Below are positions 15,682-23,126 of a stretch of DNA of 30,630 nucleotides, one piece after another; within the stretch, counting starts at the first letter, position 1; every line of letters begins with the position of its first letter. This DNA comes from Clostridiales bacterium (GTDB taxonomy: Bacteria; Bacillota; Clostridia; Christensenellales; Aristaeellaceae), in NCBI GenBank assembly GCA_019420065.1, contig JAHZHX010000020.1, positions 1 through 30,630 on the forward strand, read 5' to 3'. A program made the position numbers and the translations under genes. The notes below the pieces were generated by a model. The model saw nothing but the letters and a program-made list of their open reading frames with translations, had not been told where the DNA came from and ran no database searches.

Positions 15682-15710
15682 TTGACGGGAAAATTACGCT
15701 GCGGTATAAT
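15682..15710 (+). promoter_or_regulatory. Promoter of the ECF sigma / anti-sigma operon
   Basis: -35 TTGACG (15682-15687), 17-base spacer, -10 TATAAT (15705-15710): a near-consensus housekeeping promoter about 80 bases before the sigma gene. It implies basal sigma-A expression; an additional autoregulated ECF promoter is not apparent by eye. Confidence 0.85.
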
Positions 15711-15790
15711 AAAAAACGCGCTGAAGACTGTTTGCGGCGGAGAAATTTTTTTTGAAATACGCGCAATAAAACGGAAGGGTATTACGTTAT

Positions 15791-16330
15791 ATGGATGAAG
15801 AGCGGCAGAAAAAGCAGCCTCAGGCGGAGGACGAGGTGTTTTTGCAGCGCTTTGACGAGCTTTATGCCAGCTATGCCAACGATGTGATTCGCGTGAGCTA
15901 TTTTTATCTGGGCGATCGCGGCAAGGCGGAGGATGTGTGCCATGATGTGTTTGTCAGCTTTTTTGTGAACAGGCCCGAATTGAAGAAAGGGAACGAAAAA
16001 GCCTGGCTTCTGAAGGTGGCGCTCAACCGCTGCCGCGATATCTGGCGTTCGGCATGGATGCGGCGTGTCATTTCCGGCAGCCCGGCCTTCGAGCTGGTGC
16101 CCGGGCCGGATACCATTGGCCAGCACCTGGAAAAGGCGGAGATCCTTTCCGCGGTCAACGGGCTGCCGCCTGAATTCCGCGAGGTATTTATATTGCATTA
16201 TTATCAGGGCTATGGGATCAGCGATATTGCGCAGATTACCGGCGTGCCTGAGGGAACGGTATCCAGCCGCTTGTCCCGCGGGCGCAAAAAATTGGAATCC
16301 GTATTGGGAGAAAGGGGAGTGCAAGCGTGA
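15791..16330 (+). CDS. ECF-type RNA polymerase sigma factor
   Basis: A 179-residue sigma-70 family protein with only regions 2 and 4. Region 2 (about 18-85) has FDELYASYANDVIRVSYFYLGD and AEDVCHDVFVSFF; region 4 (about 120-172) has LPPEFREVFILHYYQGYGISDIAQITGVPEGTVSSRLSRGRKKL arranged as a helix-turn-helix. Such factors redirect RNA polymerase to a small regulon in response to envelope or other stress. The ATG follows GGAAGGG at a rather long 12-13 base spacing. Its stop overlaps the next gene's GTG (GTGA), the usual arrangement with an anti-sigma factor. The exact ECF group cannot be assigned here. Confidence 0.92.
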   Translation: MDEERQKKQPQAEDEVFLQRFDELYASYANDVIRVSYFYLGDRGKAEDVCHDVFVSFFVNRPELKKGNEKAWLLKVALNRCRDIWRSAWMRRVISGSPAFELVPGPDTIGQHLEKAEILSAVNGLPPEFREVFILHYYQGYGISDIAQITGVPEGTVSSRLSRGRKKLESVLGERGVQA

Positions 16331-17301
16331 AGCGTTTGGAAAATCTGCCTGAAATAGCAAACGATATGCTGGGAGGGCTTCACGCCGGAGAGGAGCTGAA
16401 GGAGGAGATTCTTCGTTCCGCAGCCGCAATGGAGCGTGGGGAAAAAGTAAAGCGCAATACTCCCTGGGCGATGAAGCCTGCGCGGCCGAATAAGATGCGC
16501 ACAGCCCTAAGGCGCGGCGCGGCCATGGTTTGTACAATGGCTTTTGTGCTGGGGCTGCTTGTGGGCATTCCCTATACGCTGACCAGGCCGACCAATCAGC
16601 CCGGGCTGATTGAAACGCAGCAGGGCGGCTTGCCCGATGGCGGGGAGACGGTGGCGCTGGATGTGCCGCAGGGCAGCATCAGTATTTCCCAGAGGGAAAA
16701 GCCCGCTTACCGCGGCGTATGGGCGGCGGCCAGCGGCGGCAATTTTCCCCTTGTGTGCGTGGATGGCCGTTACTATCGCATGATGAGCAATCCGACGAAG
16801 ATTGGCAATGATATGCTGGGCGCGGCGCTGGGCACGGTAGATACCTATACCAGCGAACCCGCGCTGGCAAACGGCGGCGTGGTGAGCAATGTGGTCAGCC
16901 AGGGCGAAAACGTGTATGCCGTGAAGGGGATGAGCGGCGCGCTGGCGGCGGCCAACGTGGACGGCAGCATGCGCGTGTTCCAGCGCGTATCCTTTGGCAG
17001 CAGCGCGCTCAAGGGCGGCGAGGGCCTGGGCGATACGCTGTGCGCCGGGTCTGTCGTCGCGATGGAACTGACTGGCGTGGGCACGGTAACGGACAGTCAG
17101 ACGGCGCAGAGCCTATATGGCACGCTGCTGAAAAATGCGACTCTGGCGCGTTCGGGCGCAAGCGAAACCAATCAGTCGCTGCTGATTCAGCTGTCCAACG
17201 GCGTCGTGCTGCAAATGTCTGTGCGCGATGAAAGCGTAATGGCCTGCGGCACCTGGTCCTGTCCCGAATTCTTTGAGGCGTTTGCCAACGCCGTTCAGTA
17301 A
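16327..17301 (+). CDS. Putative membrane anti-sigma factor or sigma-operon membrane protein
   Basis: A 324-residue single-pass membrane protein. It has a short cytosolic N-terminus (1-60, acidic then basic), one hydrophobic helix (about 64-83) and a large extracytosolic domain of about 240 residues with many Gly/Ser/Val-rich strands. The GTG start overlaps the sigma stop by four bases. Position and topology argue for an anti-sigma factor that senses something outside the cell. The N-terminus lacks the HxxxCxxC zinc motif of classical ZAS anti-sigma factors. The outer domain contains cysteines and a VCVDGRYYRM segment that resembles no family I can name. Anti-sigma activity is inference from context. 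Confidence 0.7.
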   Translation: MKRLENLPEIANDMLGGLHAGEELKEEILRSAAAMERGEKVKRNTPWAMKPARPNKMRTALRRGAAMVCTMAFVLGLLVGIPYTLTRPTNQPGLIETQQGGLPDGGETVALDVPQGSISISQREKPAYRGVWAAASGGNFPLVCVDGRYYRMMSNPTKIGNDMLGAALGTVDTYTSEPALANGGVVSNVVSQGENVYAVKGMSGALAAANVDGSMRVFQRVSFGSSALKGGEGLGDTLCAGSVVAMELTGVGTVTDSQTAQSLYGTLLKNATLARSGASETNQSLLIQLSNGVVLQMSVRDESVMACGTWSCPEFFEAFANAVQ

Positions 17302-17318
17302 AACAAAATCAGTGTCGG

Positions 17319-17348
17319 CGGCTGCAAGATAACTTGCAGCCGTTTTTT
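17319..17348 (+). terminator. Intrinsic terminator of the sigma operon
   Basis: Perfect 10-bp stem CGGCTGCAAG (17319-17328) and CTTGCAGCCG (17333-17342), ATAA loop, then TTTTTT (17343-17348). The next gene's GGGAGGAA ribosome binding site starts directly after the T-run. Confidence 0.92.
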
Positions 17349-17364
17349 GGGAGGAAACGCACTT

Positions 17365-18000
17365 ATGAAAAAACGGGTATTGATCGGCACGACCAATCCA
17401 GCTAAAGTCCAACGGTTTACCGCCTTGCTGGCTGGTGCGGAAGCGGAAATCGTTACGCCGCTCGACCTGCATATCAGCGGCGAGCCGGAGGAACTCGGGC
17501 GCACGCCGGAGGAGAATGCGCGCGTCAAAGCGGAGTTTTACGGCAAGTTTTGCGAACGGGTGATCTGCAACGATTCGGGATTGTACTTGGAAGGGCTTTC
17601 GCGGGAGGATCCCCGCCAGCCGGGGCTGCATGTGCGCACGCCGCAGGGAACGCGGCTGGATGACGATGAAATGATTGCCTATTACAGCGCTTTGGCGCAT
17701 TCGCTTGGCGGACGGACGCTGGCGTATTATCTGGATGGCGTTGCCGTGGGAGTCAATGGCGCAGTTTGCTGTTATATGGATGAGGAGGAAGCGCGCGAAA
17801 CGGCGTTTTATCTGGTAGACAAACCGCATACGCGGCGACATCCGGGCTGGCCGCTGGACAGTATTTCGGTCAGTCGGGCGACCGGCTTGTATTTTGTGGA
17901 AGAAACAGCGGCGCGAAACGACCCGGTGATCCGCAATGCATATTTCAACCGGCTGCGAGCCTTTTTGCTGCGCGCGCTGCAGCTGGAGAGCGGGATATGA
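17365..18000 (+). CDS. HAM1/RdgB-family non-canonical purine NTP pyrophosphatase-like protein
   Basis: A 211-residue protein of the ITPase fold. The N-terminal IGTTNPAKVQRF (7-18) corresponds to the family's T/SxNxxK nucleotide-binding start, and CNDSGLYLEGL (68-78) to the DDSGLxVxAL metal-binding motif, here with Asn-Asp-Ser. The typical C-terminal SFGYDPIF/SHR signature is replaced by a weaker HPGWPLDSISVSR segment, so it is a divergent member. Its role would be hydrolysing ITP, XTP or another odd nucleotide to the monophosphate, but the substrate may differ. The ATG at 17365 was chosen for the GGGAGGAA site. The stop overlaps the next gene (ATGA). No promoter is obvious after the terminator, so read-through is possible. 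Confidence 0.75.
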   Translation: MKKRVLIGTTNPAKVQRFTALLAGAEAEIVTPLDLHISGEPEELGRTPEENARVKAEFYGKFCERVICNDSGLYLEGLSREDPRQPGLHVRTPQGTRLDDDEMIAYYSALAHSLGGRTLAYYLDGVAVGVNGAVCCYMDEEEARETAFYLVDKPHTRRHPGWPLDSISVSRATGLYFVEETAARNDPVIRNAYFNRLRAFLLRALQLESGI

Positions 18001-18368
18001 CGGGGGAAACCGTGCTGTTTTTTGAGGGAAAGCCGCAGGCGCTGGCGGTATATGAGGCGCTGGAAGCCTGGCTGCTGGCGGTCATGCCGCGGATGGAAAT
18101 TCGGGTGCGGAAAACGCAGATTTCCTTTTTTGACGGCTGTATGTTTGCCTGCGTGTCCCTGCCGCGGCGCAAGTGCGATCCGGGGCTGCTGCTTACCCTG
18201 AGCTTGCCCGCGCGCGAAAACTCGCCCCGAATCTGTCAGACGGTGGAAGCGTACCCTGGTCGCTGGACGCATCATGTGCCTGTTCAGTCGCCTGCCCAAA
18301 TCGACGAGGAGCTGAAAAACTGGCTGATCGCGGCCTGGCAGTTTGCCAGGATAAAAAAGAGAATCTGA
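17997..18368 (+). CDS. DUF5655-like small protein
   Basis: A 123-residue cytosolic protein. The pattern FFEGKPQALAVYEAL at the start, VRKTQISFFDGCMFACVSLPRR in the middle, and SPAQIDEELKNWLIAAWQFA at the end fits the DUF5655 family as I remember it; the function of that family is unknown. There is no signal peptide and no recognisable catalytic motif. It starts four bases inside the HAM1-like gene (ATGA), so the two are co-translated. That could hint at a shared role in nucleotide or nucleic-acid housekeeping, but this is only context. Confidence 0.7.
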   Translation: MTGETVLFFEGKPQALAVYEALEAWLLAVMPRMEIRVRKTQISFFDGCMFACVSLPRRKCDPGLLLTLSLPARENSPRICQTVEAYPGRWTHHVPVQSPAQIDEELKNWLIAAWQFARIKKRI

Positions 18369-18380
18369 TATGGAAATAGG

Positions 18381-18409
18381 TTGACAAATTTTTGAATGCA
18401 TGATGAATT
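18381..18409 (+). promoter_or_regulatory. Possible promoter of the orphan secreted protein gene
   Basis: A perfect -35 TTGACA (18381-18386). At 17 bases the -10 position reads TGAATT (18404-18409), a poor match. The 18369-18506 gap is AT-rich and ends in a purine-rich leader before the ATG. A regulated or weak promoter is plausible. Confidence 0.45.
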
Positions 18410-18506
18410 ACAGATAGAAATTGTAGCAGAATGACAAAACTTAGGATGATTCCGTTGGATAATCATGGAGGCTAGAGAAAATAAGTAGGGAAAGAGAGGG
18501 AAAATA

Positions 18507-19289
18507 ATGAGAAAAACGGTTTTAGCGGCAATCGTGCTTATACTCTGCTGTACGTTATGCGCGCAGGCGGAAACGATCGCTCCTGGCACGCTGCCATGCG
18601 AATTTTTTGCCCAGATGGACAGCTACATGTATATGCAGCAGTATGATACGCATCCCATCAGTTTCTATTTGATATACAATACAAAAAAGCCGTTTGGAGG
18701 GCGGTCGCTGGAGCGGCTGTATCTGACGGGGAACAAAAGCATTGATTTTTACGAGGTGAAATTGCAGCAATCAGGCGGTTTCCCGGATATGGGCTATGCG
18801 GCTGTCAGCATCATGTGTAAGGCACGGTTCAACGAGGTGGGACACTATGAATTTGACAGTATCACGTTGCTTTTCGGTGACGGCAGCAGTGAAACGTACC
18901 CGATTGGCCGTTTTGTGATTGACGTGAGCGACGAAGCAGGCAGCGATGCGCTGTTTACCTATGCAACGACGGCTTTGAATAGTCTGGCAGATCATTTTCA
19001 TGGCGTTTACACTGCTCAAACAGAGACGATGGTAGACGCGGTTGAAGTGACTATGGATGTGTATGCTGCAAGTGATATTGTGATTCACAGCGAGGAAAGG
19101 AGCTTTGAGGTCGAAAACCGAATGACCTCTGATAAGCCTGCGGTCTATCGCTTTATCGTGCCGCACCTGCAAGCGGTTTGCGGGGATGAAAAGCAAACGG
19201 TGTATGTCAAGATGGGCTGCTTATGCGGCGGCGCCGAAGTCACCTATGAAAAAATGGTGAACGCGTACTGGGCCTGGAATGCTGAATAA
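18507..19289 (+). CDS. Secreted protein of unknown function
   Basis: A 260-residue exported protein not recognised. The signal peptide (MRKTVLAAIVLILCC...) ends in AQA with cleavage expected after about residue 21; no lipobox. The mature part is rich in aromatic residues and predicted strands (SFYLIYNT, SIDFYEVKLQ, AAVSIMCKARF, HYEFDSITLLFGDGS) and contains five cysteines, three of them close to the C-terminus near MGCLCGG. Base composition is visibly more AT-rich and codon use less biased than the neighbours, suggesting a recently gained or fast-evolving gene. GGGAAAATA precedes the ATG, a weak ribosome binding site. It is followed by a strong terminator and is convergent with the beta-galactosidase gene. 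Confidence 0.65.
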   Translation: MRKTVLAAIVLILCCTLCAQAETIAPGTLPCEFFAQMDSYMYMQQYDTHPISFYLIYNTKKPFGGRSLERLYLTGNKSIDFYEVKLQQSGGFPDMGYAAVSIMCKARFNEVGHYEFDSITLLFGDGSSETYPIGRFVIDVSDEAGSDALFTYATTALNSLADHFHGVYTAQTETMVDAVEVTMDVYAASDIVIHSEERSFEVENRMTSDKPAVYRFIVPHLQAVCGDEKQTVYVKMGCLCGGAEVTYEKMVNAYWAWNAE

Positions 19290-19305
19290 ACAATATCATG
19301 AAACG

Positions 19306-19334
19306 CGGGAACGGCTTGGCCGTTCCCGTTTTTT
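19306..19334 (+). terminator. Intrinsic terminator between convergent genes
   Basis: Perfect 10-bp stem CGGGAACGGC (19306-19315) and GCCGTTCCCG (19319-19328), TTG loop, then TTTTTT (19329-19334). It is clearly active for the + strand; on the - strand the tail is weaker (CGTTTCATG), so it may only partly serve the beta-galactosidase gene. Confidence 0.9.
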
Positions 19335-19342
19335 CATGTATG

Positions 19343-22300
19343 CTATTGCGCCTGGAAACGGTTTTTCATGGCAACGCTTTTTTCCATGGGATCTTCATTC
19401 CCTTGCAGCGGGGAGAGCAGGAAGGAATAGGCGTATACCGCGTCGTGGGGCAGGTACTGCTCGTGGGGCACGATGCGCGACCAGGAGTTGTCGCCGCCTA
19501 CGCCGATCTGGACGGCGTTCAGGCGCAGGATGGTATCGTCCAGTTGATTCAGCTCATAGGGATGCACGGCGCGGTCAAGCTCGTTTGCGGTATAGTGCAG
19601 GGCGCTGGCCTCCAGCGGCGCGCCGCCCGCTGTCGCCAGCAGGCCAAAGCCGTTCTCATCTGTCAGGGCGATCCAGCGCACACCCGTGCGGTTGCCTGTT
19701 TCGGAGGATTCGACATAGGGGACAAAGTTATCCGTCACGGTGGTGTGGTAGCGCCCGATCATCACGCCTTGGCAGCGGTCGATATAGCTTTCCTCCGGGC
19801 CGCGGCCGAAGAAGACCATCCGCTCATATTCGCCGGGCACGGTCAGCGCCATGCCCGCGACAGGCAGGTAGACAAAATTCTGATCGTACTGCGGAGTGAT
19901 TGTAACATTGGCAGCGATCATGCCGTCGCCATACACGGTGTATACCGTGGCTAGCCGCAGGCCGTTCAGGGCGGGGTAGCCGCCCTCTACGGTAATGACG
20001 GCGCGGTCGTCTGTCTGTTGCACGTCAAATCGGGTCAGCGCATACTCGCCCGGCTCCTTCCATTGCCGCGTGAATACGAACAGCCCGTAGCCGAAGCCGC
20101 GGTCGTTATCCGTTCCGGCGCGGAAGAAGCTGCCCGCGGGGCCGAAACCGGGAACGATCAGCGCACGCGCGCGTCCGTGCGCGTCCAGCGCTTCATATTG
20201 TGTAAGTCGCCCCAGCGCCTCGTCAAAAACGGCGGTGAAGGCTTCGCCGCGCAGCGTGGTTTGGCCGTTTGCGCGTTCAACGCATAGGGGAGGCAAGGCG
20301 GAGTGCGTCTGCGGCGCGGGGAGCGCGGGCGTGAGGGAAAACTGCTCCATGGCCATGATGTGCCCGACGGGCAGCAGGCCGCTTTCTTCCTTCAGCTCAA
20401 CGATGATGTTGATAAAGTATTCGCATCCCGGCAGCAGATCGGCGTCCTTCAGCTCATAGGGAATGCGAACCACCGCCCGTCCGGGCTGGCTGCTCAGCGC
20501 GTCAACGCAGGGGATATGCAGAGAGGCCTCGTCAATGAAACCGCTTTGAAGCACGGTATCGTTGCGCAGCAGCGTCCAGCGGAATAGATATTTTTCCGCC
20601 GGGTCGGTGAACAGATGGAAATTGCGGATTTCCACCAGCCCATCCATGATCCCCGCGTCGCTGAATTTGAGCTGCTGGTAATGATATTTGACCTCGGCCA
20701 TTTCGGGCTGCACGGTACGGTCGGGCAGCAGCAGGCCGTTGGCGCAGAAATTGCCGTCGTGGATGCGCTCGCCGTAATCGCCGCCGTAGCCGAAATAACG
20801 TTCGCCTTCTTCACTGGTCAGGGCGATGGACTGGTCGATGTAGTCCCAGATGAAGCCGCCCTGGAGGTTACGGTAGGTATCAAACGCGGCCCAGTATTCG
20901 TCAAAGTTGCCGCACGAATTGCCCATCGCATGCTCATATTCGCATTCGATCATGGGCACGGGGCCGTTTTCTTCCCCGTGCGCGATCAGCTCGGCCGGCA
21001 ATGCGTACATGCCGCTGCGCACGTCGATGCCCGTTTCGTACATGTCGCGCGCCTGCTCGTAATGCCAGGGACGGTCGCAGGCGTATTCGTGCAGCACGCG
21101 GCTTACGCCTTCGGGATCGGGATAGCTTTGCACCAGCACGGTGCGCAGAATCTCGGGGTTTTTGCATTCATTGCCCAGCGACCACATGACCACGCTGGCA
21201 TGGTTGCGGTCACGGCGTACCATGCTGTACTGGCGGTCGATGATGGCGGCGGAAAGATACTCCGTCAGCCGCTCGTTTTCGCTGGTCATGTTGCTGTGGC
21301 ATTCCACGTTGGCCTCGTCCACGACGTAGATCCCGTACTTGTCGCACAGGTAATACCAGTAGGGATTGTTGGGATAATGCGAGGTGCGCACGGCGTTGAT
21401 GTTGTTTTCCAGCATGATGCGGATATCTTCTTCCATCACCTCGCGTGTGAGGGCATAGCCCAGGTCGGGATGTGTTTCATGCCGGTCCACGCCGCGGAAG
21501 GCGATGGGCTGGCCGTTGATGCGGATCAGATCATGATCGACCGGCGCGCCCTCGTACCAGCCGCTGGCGTTCTGCTTGTAGGTGATTTTGCGGAAGCCCA
21601 CGCGGTACGCCTCGTAGACCGTGCCCGCGGAGGTCTCCTCTTCCAGCACCAGGGTATAGAGGTAAGGATCTTCCGCGCTCCATTTGCGCGGCGCGGCGAC
21701 GGGGACGCGGAAGGTCAGCGTATCCTCGGTATTGGCGGCGATCATATAGGAACGTTCGGCGCCTTCCAGCGGGATCTCGTTATGCTGCGCATCCAGCAGA
21801 TGCAGGCGGATGGCAGCGCTCTCTGCCTGATTGGTATAGTTGCGCAGGCTCACGTCAACGCACAGGGTACTGTCGGTAAAGGTGCTATCAAAATCGGTTA
21901 TGACGGCAAAGTCGCGCACGCGCACCTGCGGCGCGGCGTAAAGGTAGACATCGCGGAAGATGCCGGACAGGTCGAAAAAGTCCTGATCCTCGATCCAACT
22001 GCCGTCGCACCAGCGGTAGACCTTGACGGCCAGGGTGTTTTCCGCGCCGAAGCGCACATAATCGGTAATATCAAATTCGTGGGTGGTGAAGGAGTCCTCG
22101 GCATAGCCCGCCTGAACGCCGTTGATCCACAGATACATGGCGGCGTTTACACCCTCAAAATCCAGATAGATGCGCCTGCCTTCCCAGGCTTGCGGCAGGG
22201 AAAAGCTGTGCCGGTACAGGCCGATAGGGTTGTAGACCGTTGGAGCCATGGGCAGGTCGCGCGGATAGCCGACGCCCTCGTTGCCAAAGTTCCGGGCAAA

Positions 22301-22726
22301 TTTCTGCGTGGTGTTGGTGTAGATAGGGTGGTCATAGCCCTGCGTCTGCCATACGGAGGGGACATAGATCCGATCCCAGCCGGAACAGTCGTATTCGGGC
22401 CGGAAAAAATCCGTCATGCCGCCTGCGTCAAAGGCGGCAGGGCTTTCAAACCAGGCAAAATGCCATTCCGTTTGGCTGAGCAGGGAATAGTAGGGAGACA
22501 GCTCCCTGCGGTATTCCTCCGCGCCGCGCAGGGCCTCATCAAGCATTGCGTAGGGGATGGAATCCGTCCGCGCGGGTTCGCGGCCGATGGAGACAATATC
22601 GCAGTTGCGGTAGGGGAAGGTACCGGCGGTTGAACCGTCCCATTCCGTTCCGGTCCATGGAACGCCGGCGGCAAGCGCTGTCAGCGGCAGCAGAAACAGC
22701 AGCAGGGAGAAAAAGAATCTGCGCAT
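19343..22726 (-). CDS. Exported GH2 beta-galactosidase (LacZ-like)
   Basis: A 1127-residue glycoside hydrolase family 2 enzyme with full LacZ architecture. After a signal peptide (1-20, MRRFFFSLLL... ending ALAA) come the sugar-binding jelly roll (about 80-265), an immunoglobulin-like domain, the TIM barrel (about 395-690), another beta domain, and the large C-terminal beta-sandwich (Bgal_small_N, about 840-1110). The acid/base is Glu520 in WSLGNE, and the nucleophile is Glu596 in ECEYEHAMGNS, matching LacZ Glu461 and Glu537. GRGPEESYIDR in the C-terminal domain is typical of LacZ. Most LacZ enzymes are cytosolic; this one appears exported, so it would cleave terminal galactosides outside the cell. 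AAGGAGAG precedes the ATG. No sugar transporter or regulator is adjacent. Confidence 0.93.
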   Translation of the reverse strand: MRRFFFSLLLFLLPLTALAAGVPWTGTEWDGSTAGTFPYRNCDIVSIGREPARTDSIPYAMLDEALRGAEEYRRELSPYYSLLSQTEWHFAWFESPAAFDAGGMTDFFRPEYDCSGWDRIYVPSVWQTQGYDHPIYTNTTQKFARNFGNEGVGYPRDLPMAPTVYNPIGLYRHSFSLPQAWEGRRIYLDFEGVNAAMYLWINGVQAGYAEDSFTTHEFDITDYVRFGAENTLAVKVYRWCDGSWIEDQDFFDLSGIFRDVYLYAAPQVRVRDFAVITDFDSTFTDSTLCVDVSLRNYTNQAESAAIRLHLLDAQHNEIPLEGAERSYMIAANTEDTLTFRVPVAAPRKWSAEDPYLYTLVLEEETSAGTVYEAYRVGFRKITYKQNASGWYEGAPVDHDLIRINGQPIAFRGVDRHETHPDLGYALTREVMEEDIRIMLENNINAVRTSHYPNNPYWYYLCDKYGIYVVDEANVECHSNMTSENERLTEYLSAAIIDRQYSMVRRDRNHASVVMWSLGNECKNPEILRTVLVQSYPDPEGVSRVLHEYACDRPWHYEQARDMYETGIDVRSGMYALPAELIAHGEENGPVPMIECEYEHAMGNSCGNFDEYWAAFDTYRNLQGGFIWDYIDQSIALTSEEGERYFGYGGDYGERIHDGNFCANGLLLPDRTVQPEMAEVKYHYQQLKFSDAGIMDGLVEIRNFHLFTDPAEKYLFRWTLLRNDTVLQSGFIDEASLHIPCVDALSSQPGRAVVRIPYELKDADLLPGCEYFINIIVELKEESGLLPVGHIMAMEQFSLTPALPAPQTHSALPPLCVERANGQTTLRGEAFTAVFDEALGRLTQYEALDAHGRARALIVPGFGPAGSFFRAGTDNDRGFGYGLFVFTRQWKEPGEYALTRFDVQQTDDRAVITVEGGYPALNGLRLATVYTVYGDGMIAANVTITPQYDQNFVYLPVAGMALTVPGEYERMVFFGRGPEESYIDRCQGVMIGRYHTTVTDNFVPYVESSETGNRTGVRWIALTDENGFGLLATAGGAPLEASALHYTANELDRAVHPYELNQLDDTILRLNAVQIGVGGDNSWSRIVPHEQYLPHDAVYAYSFLLSPLQGNEDPMEKSVAMKNRFQAQ

Positions 22727-22748
22727 CGGGCGTCTCTCCTTGAATGCA

Positions 22749-22778
22749 TTTATACTTTCTACATATTATATAAGACAA
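22749..22778 (-). promoter_or_regulatory. Probable promoter of the beta-galactosidase gene
   Basis: On the - strand: -35 TTGTCT (22773-22778), 18-base spacer, -10 TATAAA (22749-22754), about 22 bases before the ATG. A second -10-like TATAAT (22765-22770) overlaps the spacer, so the start point is uncertain. Confidence 0.55.
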
Positions 22779-22995
22779 AAGCGTTTCGCGCGTATAAAAT
22801 CCCTGTACGAAGGCTATGAAAAAACGGCACACAGCAGGCTGATATTTTATAACAGCGCATTCTTTTGTAAACATTCAGGCGCTGAAATTTGAAATTGCGG
22901 CCGATGCTTTATGCATTATGACAGATGACAGAATTTTCATAACAGGAAAAACTGCACTTTTTCTGTACAAATTATGTTTTATACATATTTTGCCG

Positions 22996-23024
22996 TTGCG
23001 TTCGGGCTTATATGATAGTATAAT
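22996..23024 (+). promoter_or_regulatory. Probable promoter of the opp operon
   Basis: -35 TTGCGT (22996-23001, only TTG matches), 17-base spacer, perfect -10 TATAAT (23019-23024). The start would be near 23031. Confidence 0.65.
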
Positions 23025-23030
23025 AATACG

Positions 23031-23126
23031 TAATTCTCCAAAGCACCATTGCGCTCTTTGGGAAATTTTGCCGGTTTCACACATCTTTATGGATGTTTGA
23101 AATAATCTTTTATGGAGGAATGAACC
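23031..23126 (+). promoter_or_regulatory. oppA 5' leader with two small hairpins
   Basis: A leader of about 96 bases. CCAAAG (23038-23043) can pair with CTTTGG (23056-23061), and ACATC (23081-23085) with GATGT (23092-23096). GGAGG at 23114-23118 is the ribosome binding site, 8 bases from the ATG. No known riboswitch class is recognised. Confidence 0.35.

Larger units (their letters stand above)
22727..23126. other. 400-bp divergent AT-rich intergenic region between beta-galactosidase and oppA
   Basis: No gene is seen. It contains a leftward promoter for the beta-galactosidase gene and a rightward promoter and leader for oppA. Between them, about 22780-22990 is AT-rich without a recognised operator or riboswitch. 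No long inverted repeat was found by eye. Confidence 0.6.

Noticed and set aside
20615..22633. 672-codon + strand open frame opposite the beta-galactosidase gene
   Set aside because: The - strand product has complete GH2 motifs and a signal peptide. The + strand product is low-complexity Val/Ala/Gly/His-rich without motifs.
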